Of a DNA stretch of 6,026 nt, positions 1 to 4,824 are shown piece by piece; position 1 is the first letter of the stretch, and each line of letters starts with the position of its first letter. Made by a program: the position numbers and the translations under genes. The DNA comes from Fibrobacteres bacterium CG2_30_45_31. GTDB taxonomy: Bacteria > Fibrobacterota > Fibrobacteria > Fibrobacterales > Fibrobacteraceae. The notes under the pieces were generated by a model. That model saw only the letters and a program-made list of their open reading frames with translations, made no database searches and was not told where the DNA came from. The stretch covers positions 1 through 6,026 of the forward strand of contig MNYL01000102.1 of NCBI GenBank assembly GCA_001873075.1, in the 5' to 3' direction.

Positions 1-1
1 T

Positions 2-718
2 TCGGCGGAACAAGCAGAAAGACAAGCGGTCACGACCTTGCGTCAACTTTTGGAACTTCCCCGTGGGGATTCTTTAATTGTAAATGCTCCACAGATGGAA
101 TACCAATCCCCAGAGGATATGGGACCTCTCCCCGATTATGAATCGGTTCTTAAAATGGCCCGAGTGAGCAATCCCGGCCTTTTAGCAGATAGTTTGTCAA
201 GTCTCGCGGCACAGAAAGAAGTGACGCTTGCGGGGAAGAATAATTCCATTAACGTTAATTTGGGTGCGAATGCCACTACAGGACTTCAGTCTTGGGAATC
301 CGATGGGTATGGAAATCAGATGAAGCTCGGCTATACTCACAGTCTCACTCTGGGGATTACGATTCCAATTGTGGATGCGGGCGAAACGAATGCAAAAGTT
401 TTGGGGGCGCAAGTCGCGTCAGCGCAGGCGGAAGTCACCAAAAAAGAGACGGGCAAGGAACTAGAGAATAATATGGAGCAGTTGTACTTGCAAGCGGTTT
501 CTGCGGATGCGCAGTGGGACGCTGCAAAATTACAAGTAGAGGCGGAAGAAGAATCGTTCCGTGTGGCGGAAGAACAGCGCACGGCGGGCTCTTTGGGTTA
601 TACCGATTATCTCGAACAAAAAAATAATCTGGAAACGGCGCGCAGTAATTTAACGCAGGCGAAGTATACGAGCATTCTTGCTAGGCATCTACTGGACCTT
701 TATACAGGGAAATACTAA
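2..718 (+). CDS. TolC-family outer-membrane efflux protein, C-terminal part (5' truncated by window edge)
   Basis: Outer-membrane channel subunit of a tripartite exporter; the frame is open from position 2 to the TAA at 716-718, giving 238 visible residues. What is seen: the end of a first OEP repeat (LRQLLELP, residues 14-21), then a second OEP repeat from about residue 43. Two segments suited to beta-barrel strands follow (about 83-95 and 108-127, the second ending IPIVDAG). A long Ala/Gln/Glu-rich helical stretch (128-230) carries the family-typical pattern of Gly, YTDYLEQ, then ALETA-like spacing (about residues 191-217). Family members are usually 420-480 residues, so roughly half is missing to the left. 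A TTG at 38 could be read as a start but would cut the first repeat, so I treat the gene as partial. Its stop overlaps the adaptor gene start by one base, which supports function with the downstream MacAB-like pump. Confidence 0.9.
   Translation, partial: SAEQAERQAVTTLRQLLELPRGDSLIVNAPQMEYQSPEDMGPLPDYESVLKMARVSNPGLLADSLSSLAAQKEVTLAGKNNSINVNLGANATTGLQSWESDGYGNQMKLGYTHSLTLGITIPIVDAGETNAKVLGAQVASAQAEVTKKETGKELENNMEQLYLQAVSADAQWDAAKLQVEAEEESFRVAEEQRTAGSLGYTDYLEQKNNLETARSNLTQAKYTSILARHLLDLYTGKY
706..710 (+). promoter_or_regulatory. Ribosome binding site of the adaptor gene
   Basis: AGGGA lies 7 nt upstream of the ATG at 718, inside the last codons of the TolC-family gene. The start ATG shares its A with the TAA stop (TAATG), so re-initiation by the terminating ribosome is likely. 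Confidence 0.6.
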
Positions 719-2016
719 TGAAAAAGTATATCAAATGGCTTGTTCTCTTTGCGGTGGTTCTCGCCGCAGGTCTCGTGGTGCGTCACTATGTGGCTTCTTC
801 GACGAGTGCAGATGTGGGTGCTTTGGTGAGTGAAAAGGTAAAGCTCACAACGATTTCGACAACGATTTCGGCAACAGGTTCTTTGGAGCCTGTGGATGAA
901 GTGGAAGTAGGCACGCAGGTTTCTGGCGATGTGAGCAAAATATATGTGGACTTCAATGATAAAGTCAAAAAAGGCCAAGTCATTGCGGAGATCGATAAAT
1001 CGAAGTTGCAGGCGACTTTGTATCAGGCACAGATTGCCTACCAATCAGCCAAGAATGATTATGAACATTCGTTGAAAACTTTTGAACGGACTAAAAAACT
1101 TTCAGAAACGAATAGCGCAAGCGCCGTTGATTTGGAAACAGCGGAATATCAAGTGAATTCCGCAAAGTTCTCTATGGATAAAAGTGCGAGTGAAGAAAAA
1201 CAGGCGCAGTTGAATTTGAGTTATAGTGTGATCAAGAGTCCCATTAATGGGGTCGTTTTGGAGCGCTCTGTGGATGTGGGACAAACGGTTGCGGCATCGA
1301 TGAGTACGCCGACACTTTTCATTCTGGCTAAGGATTTGAAGCAGATGAAGGTGATGGCGGATGTGGACGAAGCGGATATTGGTGCCGTGAAAAAAGGACA
1401 GCGCGTTGAGTTTACCGTTGATGCTTTTTTAGAAGAAAAATTTAAGGGCTCCGTTCAGGAAGTCCGTTTGAACCCCACGGAAACTTCGAACGTGATCACT
1501 TATACGGTGGTAATCACTGCAGAAAATCCGGAATTGAAATTATTGCCAGGGATGACTGCGACATGCACCATTGTGACACAGGAAATTGTGGATGCCATCA
1601 GTGTGCCTGTGAAAGCTGTCAAATTTACGCCTGCTGACGGAACGCCGATGCTTGATCCTAAAGATATGCCGCGTCCTTCGCACTCTGATAGGGCAAAGGC
1701 TTCAGATGATGATATGGGCCCGCCTCCGGGCATGATGGGTGGCGGCGCTTCAGGGGGTGGAACGAAGAAAAAAAGTTCTTCCTCCTCCCCTAAAATTTCG
1801 GGCAGTCTTGTCTGGATGAATTTGAATGGTAAAGTAGCGCCCCGTCCCGTAAAGACAGGGATCAGTGATGGTATCAATGTGCAGATTCTGAAAGGACTTT
1901 CTGTGGGTGATTCTGTGATTGTCCGCCAGGAAGACCCCACTGTCGCGAAAACGGCGGTGACAGAAGAAGCTTCCAGCCCTTTTATGCCCACTCGCCCGGG
2001 CAAAAACAAGAAGTAA
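718..2016 (+). CDS. macA: MacA-like periplasmic adaptor (membrane fusion protein, RND/HlyD family) of an ABC exporter
   Basis: Links the inner-membrane ABC permease to the outer-membrane channel. The 432-residue protein begins with a short basic stretch and a hydrophobic anchor (about residues 6-22) and then lies in the periplasm. A first lipoyl/barrel-sandwich half follows (about 53-95, with ATGSLEPVDEVEVGTQVSG and VKKGQVIAEID), then an alpha-helical hairpin (about 96-165). The second lipoyl half is near 170-195 (IKSPINGVVLERSVDVGQTV), followed by a beta-barrel domain (about 205-300, ending VPVKAV). The membrane-proximal domain resumes near 360-405 (VKTGISDGINVQILKGLSVGDSVIV). Between barrel and membrane-proximal domain is an unusual low-complexity linker (about 303-358) rich in Asp, Pro, Gly, Met, Lys and Ser. 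A basic tail closes the protein. Family assignment is firm. The symbol is by similarity, and the substrate (macrolide, peptide, lipid or other) is not determinable. Confidence 0.9.
   Translation: MKKYIKWLVLFAVVLAAGLVVRHYVASSTSADVGALVSEKVKLTTISTTISATGSLEPVDEVEVGTQVSGDVSKIYVDFNDKVKKGQVIAEIDKSKLQATLYQAQIAYQSAKNDYEHSLKTFERTKKLSETNSASAVDLETAEYQVNSAKFSMDKSASEEKQAQLNLSYSVIKSPINGVVLERSVDVGQTVAASMSTPTLFILAKDLKQMKVMADVDEADIGAVKKGQRVEFTVDAFLEEKFKGSVQEVRLNPTETSNVITYTVVITAENPELKLLPGMTATCTIVTQEIVDAISVPVKAVKFTPADGTPMLDPKDMPRPSHSDRAKASDDDMGPPPGMMGGGASGGGTKKKSSSSSPKISGSLVWMNLNGKVAPRPVKTGISDGINVQILKGLSVGDSVIVRQEDPTVAKTAVTEEASSPFMPTRPGKNKK
1624..1791 (+). other. Low-complexity linker coding segment inside the MacA-like adaptor
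   Basis: Residues about 303-358 of the adaptor form a non-globular insert. It has a polar, Asp-rich start with His and Ser, then GPPPGMMGGGASGGG (334-348), three Lys and five Ser in a row. It sits between the end of the beta-barrel (VPVKAVKF) and the membrane-proximal strand (SGSLVWMNLNGK). In classical MacA these segments are joined by a much shorter loop. It is probably a disordered, surface-exposed linker; a metal or partner-binding role for the His/Met/Asp residues is conceivable but unsupported. Confidence 0.65.
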
Positions 2017-2019
2017 TCT

Positions 2020-2805
2020 ATGTCAATCGGTTCACCAATACTTTCCATTCGTCACTTACGAAGAGAATTCAGGATGGGTGAAGAAACGGTCCATGCCTTG
2101 CGAGGCGTTAGTTTTGACGTTCACCAAGGTGAGTTTGTAACCATCATGGGCACCAGTGGTTCAGGCAAAACAACGATGTTGAATATTTTGGGTTGCATGG
2201 ACAAGCCTTCCAGTGGGGAGTACATTCTCGATGGGGAACACATTGAACTTTTGCGCCGAGATAAACTCGCCTACATTCGCAGTCATAAAATCGGATTTGT
2301 TTTTCAGAGTTACAATTTGCTTTCCCGCACAAGTGCCATGGAAAATGTGGAACTTCCCCTTCTTTACAACGCTTCTGTGACGCCACAGGAACGCCATGAC
2401 CGGGCGATTGCTGCCTTGGAACGCGTCGGTCTTGCGGATCGCATGAATCACATGCCCAATCAGCTTTCGGGGGGGCAGCAGCAACGCGTGGCCATTGCGC
2501 GAGCACTTGTGAATGATCCGGTGATTATTCTTGCGGATGAAGCCACAGGAAATTTGGATACGCGCACGAGTTATGAGATTATGATGATTTTCCAAGATCT
2601 GAATGAAAAAGGGAAAACCATCGCTTTTGTGACGCATGAGCCGGATATTGCGGCCTTTTCGGGGCGAACCGTACTTTTGCGAGATGGTCAGTTGCGCAAA
2701 GATACCGTCAACGGAAATACGTTGAACGCGAAAGCTGCGTATGAAGCGCTTCCACCTCCTGAATTTCTGGATGACGCTGACGATGCCGAGGAGGTTCTCA
2801 CATGA
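2020..2805 (+). CDS. MacB-like ABC transporter ATP-binding protein (LolD/MacB-type ATPase)
   Basis: Cytoplasmic ATPase that powers the MacB-type permease encoded next. All ABC motifs are intact in 261 residues: Walker A GTSGSGKT (44-51), Q-loop Gln96 in FVFQSYNLL, signature LSGGQQQR (149-156), Walker B VIILADE (168-174, catalytic Glu174), D-loop NLD (178-180) and H-loop His206 in VTHE. The pattern is typical of the MacB/LolD/FtsE group. In E. coli MacB this domain is fused to the membrane domain; here it is a separate gene. The start ATG at 2020 lies 3 nt after the adaptor stop, with a weak purine-rich AAGAAG at 2008-2013; it gives the expected N-terminus before ILSIRHLRREF. The C-terminus carries an acidic, Pro-containing extension (ALPPPEFLDDADDAEEV) beyond the usual end, and its DNA contains the ribosome binding site of the next gene. 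Substrate unknown. Confidence 0.93.
   Translation: MSIGSPILSIRHLRREFRMGEETVHALRGVSFDVHQGEFVTIMGTSGSGKTTMLNILGCMDKPSSGEYILDGEHIELLRRDKLAYIRSHKIGFVFQSYNLLSRTSAMENVELPLLYNASVTPQERHDRAIAALERVGLADRMNHMPNQLSGGQQQRVAIARALVNDPVIILADEATGNLDTRTSYEIMMIFQDLNEKGKTIAFVTHEPDIAAFSGRTVLLRDGQLRKDTVNGNTLNAKAAYEALPPPEFLDDADDAEEVLT
2788..2795 (+). promoter_or_regulatory. Strong ribosome binding site of the permease gene
   Basis: GAGGAGGT, a near-perfect Shine-Dalgarno sequence, ends 6 nt before the ATG at 2802 and lies inside the last codons of the ATPase gene. It fixes the permease start and shows that this organism uses Shine-Dalgarno initiation. Confidence 0.8.
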
Positions 2806-4016
2806 GTCCGTTCACTTTAGCTCGTATTGCATTAAAAGCGCTTCTGAGGAATCGCACACGCACATTTCTTTCTGTGCTCGGTATTGTTATTGGAGTGGCT
2901 GCAGTGATCACCATGGTCGCTATGGGGGAAGGCTCCAAGAAGTCCATAAAAGACAAGATGACCGCGATGGGCACCAATGCAATTACGATTATGCCCAATA
3001 CTTCCCGGAAAGGGGGCGTTCAATTAGATGCGAGTTCATCAACGGAAACCCTAGAAGAAGCAGATGTGTTTGCCTTGCGCCAAAATGCGGTGTATCTTGA
3101 TGGTGTTTCCCCAGTGGTAACTGCGAATGGGCAGGCGGTGGTAGGGAACAATAACTGGCCGGTGAGTCTCACGGGGATTAGTTCCGAGTATCTTAAAATT
3201 CGAAATTATAGTATTGCCGATGGGGTGATGTTTGATGATGACGCGGACCGCATGGCTAAGGTTTGTGTGATTGGGCAAACAGTGATCACGAATCTTTTTC
3301 CGAATACAGATCCTATTGGCAAAACCATCCGTTACAAAAATATTCCGCTCCAAGTGATTGGGACTCTGAAGTTGAAAGGATCCAGCGATTTTGGCCAGGA
3401 CCAGGATGATGTGATTTTCACCCCTTACCAGACAGTGATGAAACGCTTTAATGCGACGACGGAGATCCGGACTATTTTCGCGAATTCTATTGGTGAAGGG
3501 TACGCTGAAAAAGCGACAGCAGAAATTTTGACAATTCTTAAAGAGCGCCGCAATTGGACTTCTCCGACGGAGCCATTTAAAGTGCGCACTCAGGAAGAGA
3601 TGATTACCATGATCACAAGCACCAGTGATTTGCTTTCCATTGTGTTAACGGCGATTGCGGGAATAAGCCTGTTTGTGGGCGGCATCGGCATTATGAACAT
3701 TATGTATGTCTCTGTCACAGAGCGCACTCGTGAGATTGGGCTTCGTATGGCGATAGGTGCCCGCGGTCGCGACATCCTTTTGCAATTCCTTTTTGAATCG
3801 GTGATGATTAGTCTATTGGGAGGTTTGATTGGGATTGTTCTCGGTATTTTGGCGACAGAGGGCGTGCGGATCTTTTTGAACTGGCCCATGAGTATTACTA
3901 TTTCGAGTGTGGTGGTGAGTTTTGGGGTCTGTTTTGCAACGGGCGTTTTCTTTGGCTGGTATCCAGCAAGAAAAGCCAGTCGTCTAGATCCAATTGATGC
4001 CTTGCGGTTCGAGTAA
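2802..4016 (+). CDS. MacB/FtsX-type ABC transporter permease
   Basis: Inner-membrane subunit of the exporter, 404 residues, the normal length for a stand-alone MacB-type permease. The layout is canonical. A cytoplasmic N-terminal helix (LARIALKALLRNRTRTFLSV) leads into TM1 (about 22-42), followed by a large periplasmic MacB_PCD-type domain (about 43-275). TM2 (about 278-300) is followed by the cytoplasmic coupling segment TERTREIGLRMAIGARGRDI (306-325). TM3 (about 328-352) and TM4 (about 366-387) precede the family-typical tail PARKASRLDPIDALRFE. The C-terminal part matches the FtsX domain. This class is a mechanotransducer: ATP binding in the partner ATPase moves the periplasmic domain rather than moving substrate through the membrane segments. 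The ATG overlaps the ATPase stop (ATGA), which suggests coupled, balanced synthesis of the two subunits. The exported compound is unknown; lipoprotein-sorting LolC/E is a less likely alternative given the adjacent MacA and TolC genes. Confidence 0.92.
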   Translation: MSPFTLARIALKALLRNRTRTFLSVLGIVIGVAAVITMVAMGEGSKKSIKDKMTAMGTNAITIMPNTSRKGGVQLDASSSTETLEEADVFALRQNAVYLDGVSPVVTANGQAVVGNNNWPVSLTGISSEYLKIRNYSIADGVMFDDDADRMAKVCVIGQTVITNLFPNTDPIGKTIRYKNIPLQVIGTLKLKGSSDFGQDQDDVIFTPYQTVMKRFNATTEIRTIFANSIGEGYAEKATAEILTILKERRNWTSPTEPFKVRTQEEMITMITSTSDLLSIVLTAIAGISLFVGGIGIMNIMYVSVTERTREIGLRMAIGARGRDILLQFLFESVMISLLGGLIGIVLGILATEGVRIFLNWPMSITISSVVVSFGVCFATGVFFGWYPARKASRLDPIDALRFE

Positions 4017-4053
4017 ATACGCTCATGTTTGTATATTTTGTACAGGCTTTTTT

Positions 4054-4060
4054 GGGAAGG
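4054..4060 (+). promoter_or_regulatory. Ribosome binding site that decides the divIVA start
   Basis: GGGAAGG ends 5 nt before the ATG at 4066. It lies in the 49-nt gap after the permease stop. The gap is AT-rich and contains TATATT at 4032-4037, which could serve as a -10 element. I found no good -35 partner at the usual distance (TTCGAG at 4008-4013 is poor), so a separate promoter is only a possibility. The site favours this ATG over the in-frame ATG at 3994 inside the permease gene. Confidence 0.7.
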
Positions 4061-4065
4061 TAAAC

Positions 4066-4593
4066 ATGGAACTCACACCGCTTGATATTCGTAATCAGAC
4101 TTTTCGTTCCAAACGTTTTGGAGGGGTAGACCCTTCCGAAGTCAAAGCTTTTTTGGAAACCGCGGCTCAGGCGTTTGAACAACAGGGGCGCTTGCGCACG
4201 GATTTGACCGAGCGATTGAAAATTGCAGAAGAACGCGTCAACTACTACAAGCAAATTGAAAGGACTATTCAAGATGCAGTAGTCACTATGCAGAAAACGG
4301 TAGAAGAAGTCAAGCACAGTGCGGAGAGAGAAGCAGAATTGATTATCGCTGAAGCCAAAGCGCGTGCGTTGCGCGATGTGGAAAACACAAAACGTCAAGC
4401 GGAAGATCTTCGTGCTGAAATTGAACAGTTGAAACAATTGCGTACAAATTATTTTATTCGCACGCGCGCCATCATTCGCGCACAAGAAGATCTTTTGCAA
4501 GCGATGGAAAAAGATCAAGTGGTCGAGCCTGTTTTTGTCCCTCGCCGCGCTTCTTCAGGAACGATGCCGCCTGCAGGCCCCGTGATCCTCTAA
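4066..4593 (+). CDS. DivIVA-domain coiled-coil protein
   Basis: Cytoplasmic scaffold protein of the DivIVA family, 175 residues (B. subtilis DivIVA is 164). The N-terminus MELTPLDIRNQTFRSKRFGG is the conserved membrane-binding module, followed by DPSEVKAFLETAAQAFE. A long coiled coil then runs from about 38 to 150; YKQIERTIQDAVVTMQKT (61-78) and the AERE...LIIAEAKA block (86-99) line up well with the family, as does RTRAIIRAQEDLL (132-144). The tail (151-175) is Pro-rich and probably disordered. In Gram-positives such proteins bind curved membrane and recruit division or growth proteins; the role in diderm bacteria is less defined. The membrane-tip motif is altered: KRFGGVD replaces the usual FRGYD. 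I chose ATG 4066 because it has a Shine-Dalgarno sequence and begins exactly at the conserved domain. The gene follows the exporter by 49 nt and precedes yggU by 6 nt. Confidence 0.9.
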   Translation: MELTPLDIRNQTFRSKRFGGVDPSEVKAFLETAAQAFEQQGRLRTDLTERLKIAEERVNYYKQIERTIQDAVVTMQKTVEEVKHSAEREAELIIAEAKARALRDVENTKRQAEDLRAEIEQLKQLRTNYFIRTRAIIRAQEDLLQAMEKDQVVEPVFVPRRASSGTMPPAGPVIL

Positions 4594-4599
4594 TTTTTT

Positions 4600-4824
4600 A
4601 TGAAAATAAGTATTAAAGTGCATGCCCGTAGTAAACGCGAAAGCGTCACGGGTCCTTTAGAAGATGGTTCCTACAAGGTGGATGTTAAAGCGCCTCCTGT
4701 CGATGGGGCCGCCAATGAAGCCATTTGCGAACTTCTTGCGGGCTATTTCAAAAAATCGAAAAGTTCTGTTCGTGTAATATTGGGAAGCACCAATAATCGC
4801 AAGGTCGTTGAAATAGAGGACTAA
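4600..4824 (+). CDS. yggU: DUF167 / YggU-family small protein
   Basis: Small basic protein of 74 residues belonging to the DUF167 (YggU) family, whose molecular function is not established. Seen: beta strand MKISIKVHARSKRESV, the family hallmark APPVDGAANEA (31-41), a helix ICELLAGYFKK, and the closing segment VRVILGSTNNRKVVEI (57-72) with the conserved Gly62 and Arg67-Lys68. The gene starts 6 nt after the divIVA stop and is in the same reading frame. The intervening bases are TTTTTT, so there is no Shine-Dalgarno sequence, and expression probably depends on translation of divIVA. Genes of this family often lie beside yggT, proC or divIVA in other bacteria, so the pairing is expected from context. 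Its stop codon directly touches that of the convergent YD-repeat gene. Confidence 0.9.
   Translation: MKISIKVHARSKRESVTGPLEDGSYKVDVKAPPVDGAANEAICELLAGYFKKSKSSVRVILGSTNNRKVVEIED

Noticed and set aside
38..718. TTG at 38 as the start of the outer-membrane efflux gene
   Set aside because: The frame is open to the window edge, and family sequence (end of the first OEP repeat) continues upstream of it.
847..870. Perfect 12-bp tandem repeat (ACAACGATTTCG twice) encoding TTIS-TTIS near the start of the adaptor
   Set aside because: From memory of the family, the protein length here matches typical MacA-like sequences, so it does not look like an insertion or an expandable repeat. Probably chance reuse of codons.
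1500..2048. Minus-strand open frame of 182 codons opposite the adaptor gene
   Set aside because: Antisense shadow of a well-supported coding region with no family resemblance.
3994..4065. Longer divIVA starting at the ATG at 3994
   Set aside because: The extra residues overlap the end of the permease gene and do not resemble DivIVA. ATG 4066 has a Shine-Dalgarno sequence and starts the conserved domain exactly.
4017..4065. Possible intrinsic terminator or promoter in the permease-divIVA gap
   Set aside because: Only a 4-bp TGTA/TACA stem and a TATATT without a convincing -35 partner are present; not enough to annotate either.
3898..4518. Long minus-strand open frame of 206 codons opposite the permease end and divIVA
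   Set aside because: It lies antisense to two well-supported genes and has no recognisable domain or ribosome binding site; composition is as expected for a shadow frame.
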